From the NCBI GenBank assembly GCA_017626045.1, contig JAGAJP010000060.1, positions 1-64,000 on the forward strand: DNA of 64,000 nucleotides. The letters are read 5' to 3'. The stretch comes from Muribaculaceae bacterium. GTDB taxonomy: Bacteria > Bacteroidota > Bacteroidia > Bacteroidales > Muribaculaceae. The notes under the pieces are model-generated. The model was not told where the DNA came from. It ran no database searches and saw only the letters and a list, made by a program, of their open reading frames with translations. Numbering within the stretch: the first letter of the stretch is position 1; each line of letters starts with the position of its first letter. Shown piece by piece: positions 12,301 to 20,135 of the stretch. Both the position numbers and the translations under genes were made by a program.

Positions 12301-12453
12301 ATCGGCCTGAAAGACCTCAGGATCTATCTCAGCGGCAACAACCTCTGGCAGTATCACCACATGCCCGACGACTTCGAGTCGAACTGGGACGTGTCCAACC
12401 CCGGATACCCCACCATGCGTCGCTTCAATCTGGGCATAAGGTTCAATATCTAA
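9337..12453 (+). CDS. xusA: SusC-like TonB-dependent outer-membrane transporter, XusA-type
   Basis: At 1038 residues this is a full SusC/RagA protein. It has a signal peptide, an N-terminal carboxypeptidase-D regulatory-like domain (about 28-105), a TonB-box-like segment ELVVVGYGQQKK, a plug domain with VLVDGVERPM and GVKGANGVILITTKRG, and a long beta-barrel ending in RRFNLGIRFNI with the terminal aromatic/aliphatic pattern. It would import xylan fragments through the outer membrane using TonB energy, with the SusD partner 10 bp downstream as lid. The order of the six genes from here matches the xusABCDE-xyn10C core cluster; the symbol rests on that synteny. Confidence 0.93.
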   Translation: MKIEKTVFRSMALLLALFLAGVSQALAETVRGNVTDDSGEPLIGVTVMVVGTSDGTVTDLEGDYRIDVKDIKKSELRFTYVGMTPIVEKVGGRTTVNVVMKSDASALEELVVVGYGQQKKASVVGAIAQTTGETLMHSGGVSSVGGALTGNVPGVITMAKTGQPGDEDPDIVIRAKTTWNSGSGVLVLVDGVERPMSSVDLNSIETLSVLKDASATAVYGVKGANGVILITTKRGKEGRAEIGVNFNATMKVVSDVPSVAGSPEALYQRNRIIERELGLSPESWLDITSAATIEKYRNPANLEESERYPNVDWQDMMFRKSAFSYNPNVSVRGGTKSVKYYAAFDFQHEGDIFKTYDTGRGYTSGYGYDRINIRSNLDFQITGSTVFKVNLAGSHGQKKSPRGSSGGFFESRMWAAAYSAPPDAFVPIYSDGTYGYYQPDDQSVTNSILNISNNGIQKHTETRITTDFTLNQDLSFITPGLSANATVSWDNIMVEEGRGINENYYTPQKKWINPDTGEVIYREQQTNSGFDFSEDRRWSVEGGFIDAKQLQRHLFYQAQLYYGREFGKHDVTAMGVFNRTEHSYGSEFKRYREDWAFRATYNFDDRYFVEYNGAYNGSEKFGEKYRFDFFNSGAVGWRLSEEKFMNWSRNWLDNFKIRYSIGQVGDDAAGDRWAYATQWVTTDPVKFTPNITSPFGGYKVSVEGNPDLHWEKALKQNLGLDFQIFNGLVAGTVELFKEKRHDIIVNGPDRAIPSYFGGKAPAANLGKVESKGYELELRVNKMFPNGMRAWGNFNMTHAISKILDKDEPALKDAYQKEAGFQIGQDRIFYDAGYTQSWDDVIGMTTFDSNDNYKLPGVLVISDYNGDGVINSFDKAPYGYTNTPNNTYNATLGWEWKGWSVMVQFYGVTGVQRVVAYTEPFNNRLDTYYKDFSWWNVGVTDADRTMPYWTPKPSYNGGYDVRFNHYDGSYIRLKNLEIAYTWTDGWIRKIGLKDLRIYLSGNNLWQYHHMPDDFESNWDVSNPGYPTMRRFNLGIRFNI

Positions 12454-12463
12454 TCAAAACATT

Positions 12464-14377
12464 ATGAACAAATTTAAGAAATATATATATGCCGTAGCAG
12501 CGGCGATGGCGGTCTCCGCGCCATTCACTGCCTGCACGGACTATCTCGACAAGGCTCCTGAAAGCGACATATCGGAAGACATGGCTTTCAAGAACTTCAG
12601 GAATTTCCAGGGCTTCGTGGAGGAACTTTACTACCTCGTGCCTGATTTCTGCAAGATCTACTGGAACAACTCCTTCAACTGGGGCGACGACGAGATCATC
12701 AGCACCAACGTGAACTACATGATGGGCTACAAGGTAGACAACGGAGACTTCTGGGGCTGGCAGACGGAATACGACGGCTGGCAATGCGGCTGGATGGACA
12801 TCAGAAACTTCGAGCCGGGCAAATTTGAGGCAGGCAATGCCCCTACGCTCTGGCAGAGCTGCTGGTATGGCATCCGCAAGTGCAACATCGGTCTTGCCAA
12901 TATGGACCTTCTCATGGAGGCTACTCAGGAGGAGAAAGATGCCATCAAGGGTCAGTTGCTCTTCTTCCGCGGATGGTTCCATTTCGAACTGATGCAGTAT
13001 TTCGGAGGCCTTCCCTATATCGACCAGGTACTCGGAAGCGGCAAGGTAAATCTCCCGCGTCTGAGCTATCATGAATGCGCCGACAAGGTTGCCGCCGACC
13101 TGAAGGAGGCTGCGGCTCTTGTTCCCCTCAACTGGGACAATGCCGCTGTAGGCTCCATGACAAAGGGCAACAATGAATACCGCATCAACAAGGTGATGGC
13201 TCTCTCATATCTCGGCAAGAACTATCTCTGGGCTGCAAGCCCTCTGATGAACCGCGAGTCTACCGGCTCATCCGACTACAACAAGGAGTATGCCAAACTG
13301 GCAGCCGAGGCTTTCGGTGAGGTTCTGACACTTGCCGAAACCGGACAGATGCAGTATAAACTCGTCGACTTCGAGGACTATAAGGAAATCTTCCTCACCC
13401 ACAACAAGGGTGGTCTTCTTCCCGGCTCCACCGAGGCTATCTTCCGTCCCGTATCCTGGGACTGGAACCGCTCCAACTGGAACCAGACACGTACCTACGG
13501 ATCAAAACTTCTTGACCCGGAGAAGGCAGTGGGATTCTATCCCTGCGCCAACTACGTAAACTTCTACGGTATGGCAAACGGCCTTCCCCTTGACGACCCC
13601 GACTCCGGCTTTGACAAGAGCCATCCTTGGAAAGACCGTGACCCCCGCTTCTATCATGATATCCGTCATGACGGATGCAAGGTTGAGCTCGGCGGCAATA
13701 AAGACGCAAATGCGTTCCGCTATGCGCCTCTCTACACCGGCGGTTGCTTCCGCGACGTGCAGAACGGTAGCCGTACCGGCTATTTCAACTACAAGTTCGT
13801 GCGCGATGACTTCAACCAGTTTGACAATCAGGGTGCCGGCAACTGGGGTGCCAACAACCACATGCTGATTCCCTATCTTCGTCTCGCCGATGTATATCTG
13901 ATGTATGCAGAGTCCGCAGCCGAGGCAACAGGCGTGGCAGCCGGCAAGAGCAGCAACTGCTCGCTTACCGCAGAGGATGCCATCAACGTACTTCGTGACC
14001 GCGCCGGTGTCGACCACGTGAACGCAGCATATACCGGCTCGCTCGAGAAGTTCATGAGCGAGGTTCGTCGCGAGAGGGCTGTGGAGCTCGCGTTTGAGGG
14101 ACATCGCTTCAACGACCTCCGTCGCTGGCTTCTTCAGGACAAGCCCGGCTATACCCAGAAGACATCCATCGAATTCTCTCGCGTAGGCGACCTTACAGGA
14201 ATCGACAAGGATTCGTCGGTTGGTGTTAATACAGACGATCCGCACCAGACGGAAGTAATCGGTTATCACGAAGAGGTGATCTTGACCCGTAATTTCTCCG
14301 AGAAGCACTGGTGGCTTCCCCTGAAGGTCAACGATACTAAGATGTATGTTGAATTCGGACAGAATCCGGGATGGTGA
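12464..14377 (+). CDS. xusB: SusD/RagB-like glycan-binding lipoprotein, XusB-type
   Basis: A 637-residue SusD-family protein with lipobox FTAC near residue 24, TPR-like helices in the first half (DAIKGQLLFFRGWFHFELM) and the conserved C-terminal block with RRERAVELAFEGHRFNDLRRW. It ends in WWLPL and GQNPGW, typical of the family. It would form the lid of the preceding transporter and bind xylan at the surface. Tryptophan-rich stretches near residues 75-130 are candidate sugar platforms. The gap to xusA is 10 bp. Confidence 0.93.
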   Translation: MNKFKKYIYAVAAAMAVSAPFTACTDYLDKAPESDISEDMAFKNFRNFQGFVEELYYLVPDFCKIYWNNSFNWGDDEIISTNVNYMMGYKVDNGDFWGWQTEYDGWQCGWMDIRNFEPGKFEAGNAPTLWQSCWYGIRKCNIGLANMDLLMEATQEEKDAIKGQLLFFRGWFHFELMQYFGGLPYIDQVLGSGKVNLPRLSYHECADKVAADLKEAAALVPLNWDNAAVGSMTKGNNEYRINKVMALSYLGKNYLWAASPLMNRESTGSSDYNKEYAKLAAEAFGEVLTLAETGQMQYKLVDFEDYKEIFLTHNKGGLLPGSTEAIFRPVSWDWNRSNWNQTRTYGSKLLDPEKAVGFYPCANYVNFYGMANGLPLDDPDSGFDKSHPWKDRDPRFYHDIRHDGCKVELGGNKDANAFRYAPLYTGGCFRDVQNGSRTGYFNYKFVRDDFNQFDNQGAGNWGANNHMLIPYLRLADVYLMYAESAAEATGVAAGKSSNCSLTAEDAINVLRDRAGVDHVNAAYTGSLEKFMSEVRRERAVELAFEGHRFNDLRRWLLQDKPGYTQKTSIEFSRVGDLTGIDKDSSVGVNTDDPHQTEVIGYHEEVILTRNFSEKHWWLPLKVNDTKMYVEFGQNPGW

Positions 14378-14401
14378 TTATAACTATAAAAGCTATTCAT
14401 A

Positions 14402-17248
14402 ATGAAAAAATCATATAATATCATATTCCCCGTCGTGCTTTCGATGTGTCTGGCTCCCGCGGCATACGCCCAGGAGGCGGATATGGCGGAGGCAGCCGAC
14501 TCCCTGAGCGGGAAGGTGAAGCTTGCTTTCCGCACTTCCGACGCATCGGATGTGCTCGGAGGTGTCTCCACCATCAATGTAGAGGAACTGCAGAAGAAAA
14601 GCTACACCACCGGAAGCCTCGACAATATGCAGGGTCTCGTCACAGGCTACAACGGACAGTTGTGGGACATGGGCGAGGTGCTTGTGCTCGTCGACGGTGT
14701 TCCGCGCTACGCCAACAATATCGTTCCGCAGGAAATAGAGTCCATTTCTTTCCTGAAGGGCGCGCAGGCCGTGGTGCTTTACGGCAGTATCGCCTCGAAA
14801 GGCGCTATCCTCATCAACACCAAGCGCGGCGCGCAGACCGGTCTGCAGGTGAGCGTACGCGGTACCGCTACTCTTAACGTGCCCAAGTCTTACACTAAGT
14901 ATCTCGGTTCCGCCGAATACATGACCCTCTACAACGAGGCTCGTGCAAACGACGGTCTCGCACCCGCCTTCAGCCAGGAAGACATCTACCGCTATGCGTC
15001 GAAGTCAAATCCCTGGAGGTATCCCGACATTAACTTCTTCTCGGAAGACTATGTCAAGAGCCACTACATGAAATATGAGGGTCAGGCTGAGTTCCGCGGA
15101 GGCGGCAAATATGCCCAGTTCTTCGCTATGGTAGGTCTCAACCACACCAATTCCATCATGAATTTCGGTGAGGGCAAGAAGAACGGCACAACTCGTCTCT
15201 ATGTGCGCGGCAACATCGACCTCACCCTTAACGAATGGGTTACAGGATGGGTCAACACAAGCGCCACTTTCTGGGACAACCGCTATGACAATTCCAATTT
15301 CTGGAGCGAGTCAGCTAAGATGCGTCCTACAGAGCCCGGCTCGAATCCCCTTGTCCCCCTCATCCCCATCGGAGCTATCGAGGAAAACGACAAGAACAGC
15401 TGGACACTGGTCAACGGCTCCAAGTATCTCATCGACGGCAAGTATCTCCTCGGAGGCACACAGAACCATCAGACAAACCCCTTCGCCGCCATGTATGCCG
15501 CAGGCTACACCAAGCAGACAATCCGCCAGATGCAGTTTGACGCAGGTGTCCGCCTGAATCTCACCAAAGCGGTGGAAGGTCTCTCGTTCGTGGTTCGCGG
15601 TGCTGTCGACTACAACACCCAGTATAACTCGGTAATCAGAAACGACTATGCCGTATATCAGGCAAACTGGACCAACTATGGCGGCAAGGACGTGATCGAG
15701 AGCCTTACCAAATATGGTGTGGACAAAAGTACCGGAACCCAGATTGTGGAGAACTCGATAGAGCTTCAGACCATGATGTTCAGCGGACAGTTTGACTACA
15801 AGCGTGCCTTCGGCGATGTACACAACGTAGACGCCAACCTCGTGGCTCACATGTTCAAGAAATCCTGGTCAGGCATCTACCACAACCAGACCAACGCAAG
15901 CTTGGCTCTCCGCGCCGCTTACAACTACGACCATCGCTACTATGCGGAATTCAACGGCGCTCTCAACCATTCGTCGGTGTTCGCCCCGGGCAACCGCGCA
16001 GGCTTCTCGCCAGTTGGTACTCTCGGATGGCGCATCAGCCAGGAAGAGTGGCTTAAGGATTCTCCCGTGGTAGACGAACTCGCCATCAACGCGACCTACG
16101 GCCAGATTCTCGAGGACATCGACATCACCGGCAATATCGGAGACCAGGACTTCGACCAGAAGTATTATCTCTGGACCAGCAAATACACCCCGGCAGGCAA
16201 CTATTGGGGATGGAGCGATGCAAGCAACCCGCAGAAATTCTCCTCGAAGCAGGGTGCAAACCGCGACCTCTCGTTTGTGAAGCGCAGAGAATTCAACCTC
16301 GGAATCAACGGCTCTCTTTGGCAGAATGCCCTGACTTTCCAGGCTAATTTCTTCAACACTGATTTCGACGGTCTCCCCGTGAGGGCTACCAACATCTACC
16401 CGAGCTATCTGGGAACAGCATGGTCGGAAAGCTCTTTCGTGCCCTGGATCAACTTCGAGAAGAAACGCGTCACCGGCTTTGACCTCGGAGCGCGCGGCAA
16501 GGTTCGTTTCGGTCAGGTCGACGTAGAGCTCGGCGCCAACGTGATGTATGCATACCGCAAGAACATCCGTATCAGCGAGACTCCAGAATATGACTGGCTG
16601 CGTGCCGAGGGCGAGTGCTCAGACGTCCTTCGCGGCTACCACTGCCTCGGATTCTTCCAGACAGAAGAGGAAGTTGCCACCGGCGCGAAAATCAACAGCG
16701 AGACCACTGTCGGCGACCTCAAGTATGAGGACCTCAACGACGACGGCGTAATCGACAGCCGCGACCAAATGATTATCGGAAAATGGTACGCTCCCTGGAC
16801 CTACGGCGTGAACCTGACCGTGAAATACAGCGGCTTCTCACTGTATGTCAACGGTTCGGGCAATGCAGGTGGAACAGGAGTGATGAACAGCTCCGCAGCC
16901 TGGGTATTCGGTGACGGCAAGTATTCCGAAATAGTTCGCGGCCGCTGGACGAAGGAGACCGCCGCTACGGCGACCTATCCTCGTCTGACCACCAAGTCCG
17001 GAGACCTCAACTTCGTGACTTCCGACTTCTGGACCTACAGCACCGATGCTTTCTACATCGACCAGATCCAGCTGACTTATGATTTCCCGAGCAAACTTTT
17101 TGCCAATAAGTTTGTGAAAGGCCTGCAGCTCTATGCCAACGCCAACAACCTTCTCATGATCGGTCCCAACCGCAAGTATCGCGAGACAAACGTAGGCTAC
17201 AACCCGCAGGTAAGAACTTTCGATTTCGGCGTAAAGGTTAATTTCTAA
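14402..17248 (+). CDS. xusC: Second SusC-like transporter, XusC-type, with short N-terminus
   Basis: This 948-residue SusC-like protein has a signal peptide ending at AYAQ, then goes almost directly into the plug domain (GEVLVLVDGVPRYAN; VVLYGSIASKGAILINTKRG) and barrel. The usual carboxypeptidase-like N-terminal domain is missing, and no VVVGYG TonB box is seen. It ends with VRTFDFGVKVNF, a normal barrel end. It pairs with the SusD gene 3 bp downstream. The short form is known for second SusC proteins of xus clusters, so it may be a genuine variant rather than a truncation. Confidence 0.9.
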   Translation: MKKSYNIIFPVVLSMCLAPAAYAQEADMAEAADSLSGKVKLAFRTSDASDVLGGVSTINVEELQKKSYTTGSLDNMQGLVTGYNGQLWDMGEVLVLVDGVPRYANNIVPQEIESISFLKGAQAVVLYGSIASKGAILINTKRGAQTGLQVSVRGTATLNVPKSYTKYLGSAEYMTLYNEARANDGLAPAFSQEDIYRYASKSNPWRYPDINFFSEDYVKSHYMKYEGQAEFRGGGKYAQFFAMVGLNHTNSIMNFGEGKKNGTTRLYVRGNIDLTLNEWVTGWVNTSATFWDNRYDNSNFWSESAKMRPTEPGSNPLVPLIPIGAIEENDKNSWTLVNGSKYLIDGKYLLGGTQNHQTNPFAAMYAAGYTKQTIRQMQFDAGVRLNLTKAVEGLSFVVRGAVDYNTQYNSVIRNDYAVYQANWTNYGGKDVIESLTKYGVDKSTGTQIVENSIELQTMMFSGQFDYKRAFGDVHNVDANLVAHMFKKSWSGIYHNQTNASLALRAAYNYDHRYYAEFNGALNHSSVFAPGNRAGFSPVGTLGWRISQEEWLKDSPVVDELAINATYGQILEDIDITGNIGDQDFDQKYYLWTSKYTPAGNYWGWSDASNPQKFSSKQGANRDLSFVKRREFNLGINGSLWQNALTFQANFFNTDFDGLPVRATNIYPSYLGTAWSESSFVPWINFEKKRVTGFDLGARGKVRFGQVDVELGANVMYAYRKNIRISETPEYDWLRAEGECSDVLRGYHCLGFFQTEEEVATGAKINSETTVGDLKYEDLNDDGVIDSRDQMIIGKWYAPWTYGVNLTVKYSGFSLYVNGSGNAGGTGVMNSSAAWVFGDGKYSEIVRGRWTKETAATATYPRLTTKSGDLNFVTSDFWTYSTDAFYIDQIQLTYDFPSKLFANKFVKGLQLYANANNLLMIGPNRKYRETNVGYNPQVRTFDFGVKVNF

Positions 17249-17251
17249 AGA

Positions 17252-19015
17252 ATGAAAAAGAAAATGAAAAATACGATATTAGCCGGAACTTTTCTTACGG
17301 CGGCACTGCTCTTCACAGCCTGCGACGACGTGTTTGAGCCGCTGCCTGAAAACTTCCTCCCCATCGAGTCTGCCGGCGAGAACAGTTCCTATGCCGACAA
17401 TCTTCTCGGTAATGCGTATAGCTCAGTGCCGGAATCGGGCGGGTATTCCTTCGACGATCCCGCAACCGACGACGCTGTGAGCAACGACCGCGACAATTCA
17501 TGGCGAAAGATCGCTACAGGATCATGGTCTTCAAACTTCAATCCCACCAGCTGCTGGGACGGCTCAAGATGCGCCATCCAGTATTGCAACCTCTTCCTCT
17601 CAATCGTAGAGAACGTGGTGTGGGCAGCAGATGAGGAAGTCAACAAACTGTTTCACGACAGGGAGATCGGCGAGGCTTACGGCCTGCGTGCTATACACAT
17701 GTATTTTCTCCTCCGTGCCCACGCCGGAAAGGATTCCGAAGGCAATCTGCTCGGTATTCCTATCGTGACTGAGCCCGAGGGAGAAGGCAGCAATTTCAAT
17801 CTGCCCCGCAACACCTTCCGTGAGTGCTACGACGCGATGCTTGCCGACATAGCAATGGCTATGAAATATCTTCCTACCGAATACGGTTCGGAATATTTCA
17901 ATGAACTCCGCTCCAGATATCCCGGCGTTACGGACGGTAGCCTCGAGCGTGTGTTCGGCACCAAGTTCAAGGGAAGAGTCTCAGGCAGAGTGCTGAAGGC
18001 ATTCCAGGCTAAGGCATCTCTGCTCGCAGCCAGCCCGGCTTATGCTGCCAGCGGCGTGACTTGGGAAGAAGCTCTCGAAGACAATGGCAAGGTGCTCGAC
18101 ATCATCGGCGGCATCAACGGTCTTGACCCGACAGGCAACAGATGGTATGACGATCCCGCAATCGAGAAGTATGAGTCAGGTCAGTGTCCCCCGGAAGTCA
18201 TCTGGCGTTCCAACCTGGCAAACAACCACGCTCTTGAAGAGGACAACTATCCTCCCACACTCTACGGTAAGGGAAGAATCAATCCGACCCAGAACCTCGT
18301 GGACGCATTCCCCATGGCAAACGGCTATCCCATTTCAGCGGGTGAGTCGGGATATGATCCCGCCAATCCCTACGCCGACAGGGATCCGCGCCTCGGAATG
18401 TATATCCTCTACAACGGAGAGAAGATGGCGTCTACCCAGATCATCACGGCTGCCGACGGCACCACCGACGATGCCCTCAACAAGATGTCCAACTCCACAA
18501 GAACCGGATATTACATGAGGAAGCACCTCAACGAGGCTGTAATCTGCAACCCCAACAACATTAAGGACATGAAGCACTACAGCGCGCGTCTCCGCTACAC
18601 CGAGTTCTTCCTCAACTATGCCGAGGCAGCCAACGAGGCTAACGGCCCGATGTGGAAGGGAAGCCGCGGATATTCAGCCTACGACATCATCAAGCAGATC
18701 CGTCTGCGTGCCGGTGTGGGTCTGGAGAATGGCGACGCTTATCTGGAGAGCATCAAGAACGACCAGACAAAGATGCGCGAGATGATCCGCAACGAGCGTC
18801 GTCTTGAACTCTGTTTCGAAGGTTTCCGCTTCTACGACGTGCGCCGTTGGAATGCAGACATGAACGTGAGCGCCAAGGGTGTCAGAATCAACGGTGGAGT
18901 AGGCCAGGTGTTCGATGTTGAGCCCCGCAGCTATGGCAGCCACATGATCTACGGCCCGATCCCCAATTCCGAAGTTTTGAAGTTCAACAACCTCCGGCAG
19001 AACGCAGGATGGTAA
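17252..19015 (+). CDS. xusD: Second SusD/RagB-like lipoprotein, XusD-type
   Basis: A 587-residue SusD-family protein with lipobox LFTAC (cysteine at about residue 24), helical TPR-like first half (EAYGLRAIHMYFLLRAHAG) and the C-terminal block MIRNERRLELCFEGFRFYDVRRW. It ends in LKFNNLRQNAGW. It starts 3 bp after xusC, so the two are translationally coupled and probably form one import complex. The ligand is inferred to be xylan fragments from the neighbouring enzymes. Confidence 0.92.
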   Translation: MKKKMKNTILAGTFLTAALLFTACDDVFEPLPENFLPIESAGENSSYADNLLGNAYSSVPESGGYSFDDPATDDAVSNDRDNSWRKIATGSWSSNFNPTSCWDGSRCAIQYCNLFLSIVENVVWAADEEVNKLFHDREIGEAYGLRAIHMYFLLRAHAGKDSEGNLLGIPIVTEPEGEGSNFNLPRNTFRECYDAMLADIAMAMKYLPTEYGSEYFNELRSRYPGVTDGSLERVFGTKFKGRVSGRVLKAFQAKASLLAASPAYAASGVTWEEALEDNGKVLDIIGGINGLDPTGNRWYDDPAIEKYESGQCPPEVIWRSNLANNHALEEDNYPPTLYGKGRINPTQNLVDAFPMANGYPISAGESGYDPANPYADRDPRLGMYILYNGEKMASTQIITAADGTTDDALNKMSNSTRTGYYMRKHLNEAVICNPNNIKDMKHYSARLRYTEFFLNYAEAANEANGPMWKGSRGYSAYDIIKQIRLRAGVGLENGDAYLESIKNDQTKMREMIRNERRLELCFEGFRFYDVRRWNADMNVSAKGVRINGGVGQVFDVEPRSYGSHMIYGPIPNSEVLKFNNLRQNAGW

Positions 19016-19043
19016 TCATCGACCAACGTAACATCATAACATT

Positions 19044-20117
19044 ATGAAAAAATCATTGATAGCAGTTTGCTCTGTCAGCCTCCTCCTCGGAGGATGCCAC
19101 AACGGGGATGTCGAATTTCCCGACTACGACAAGCAGACCATATATTTCGCGAAGCAGACCCCTGTGCGCACCGTGACCCTCGGCGATGAGGAGTATGCCG
19201 ACAATTCGATCGACAACGAACACGCCGTGATTGTGAAGGCAGTGCTCGGTGGTGTCAACACCAACAAGAAGCAGCGCTGGGCTACCGTACAGGTGGATCC
19301 CTCCCTCTGCAGCACCATCAATTTCGCTGACGGTTCTCCGGTAAAGGCGCTCCCCGAAAGCTACTACAATCTGGCAAGCGACCGCCTCACCATCGAGAAA
19401 GGACAGCTCCTCGGGGGCGTGAGAGTTAATCTCACCGACGCGTTTTTCGCAGACCCCGACGCCGTCAACGTGACTTATGTGCTTCCCCTCCGCCTCGTGT
19501 CGGCTTCTGAGGAACTCCTCACGGGAACTCCGATGGAAGGTGTGGCATCGCCCGATCCCCTCAACAAGGAACACTGGTCGGTGCAGCCGCAGAACTATGT
19601 GCTCTATGCTCTGAAATACAAGAACCCGTATCACGGTCAGTGGCTCTGCAAGAGCATCGACGAGATCAACGACAACGGCACAGTGACCCGGAGCGAGAAC
19701 ACTCCCGCTGAATGGGAGAAGGCAGCCCTGCGCCAGCTCTCCACCAAGAGCCTGACAAAATGCGTTTACTCCTTCTCGAAGGATGTACCCATCATCGACG
19801 CCACAGGCAATCCCGGTGAAAAGCATCTCGTATGCGATCTGATTGTGGACATCAACGACCAGGGCGCGGCGACTGTCACCACCGAATCGGAGGGCTGCAC
19901 AGCATCCGGCACCGGCTCATGGAAACACAGAGGTGAACCCAAGGCGTGGGGCGACAAGGACCGCGACCTTCTGAAACTCAGCTACACATATACCATCACT
20001 TATGTGAAGAACGAGCAGACAGGAGAAAAGGGAACATACAGCCAGAAATCCGAGGAGAGCCTTGTGATGCGCGACCGTCAGAACAAGCTTGAGACGTTCT
20101 CATTCATCATGAAATAA
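19044..20117 (+). CDS. xusE: Surface lipoprotein of the xylan locus (DUF1735/DUF5627-like), XusE-type
   Basis: This 357-residue lipoprotein has lipobox LLGGC (C18) followed by two beta-rich domains. The first (about 25-170) resembles DUF1735, with YIYFAKQ/VxAVLGG-like strands; the second contains paired GTGSWKHRGEPKAWG and LSYTYTITY strands as in DUF5627. Position between the second SusD and the inserted-CBM xylanase matches XusE, whose exact role is not established; a surface glycan-binding role is likely. No enzyme motif is visible. Confidence 0.75.
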   Translation: MKKSLIAVCSVSLLLGGCHNGDVEFPDYDKQTIYFAKQTPVRTVTLGDEEYADNSIDNEHAVIVKAVLGGVNTNKKQRWATVQVDPSLCSTINFADGSPVKALPESYYNLASDRLTIEKGQLLGGVRVNLTDAFFADPDAVNVTYVLPLRLVSASEELLTGTPMEGVASPDPLNKEHWSVQPQNYVLYALKYKNPYHGQWLCKSIDEINDNGTVTRSENTPAEWEKAALRQLSTKSLTKCVYSFSKDVPIIDATGNPGEKHLVCDLIVDINDQGAATVTTESEGCTASGTGSWKHRGEPKAWGDKDRDLLKLSYTYTITYVKNEQTGEKGTYSQKSEESLVMRDRQNKLETFSFIMK

Positions 20118-20135
20118 TTTTTAATAAAAACAACA

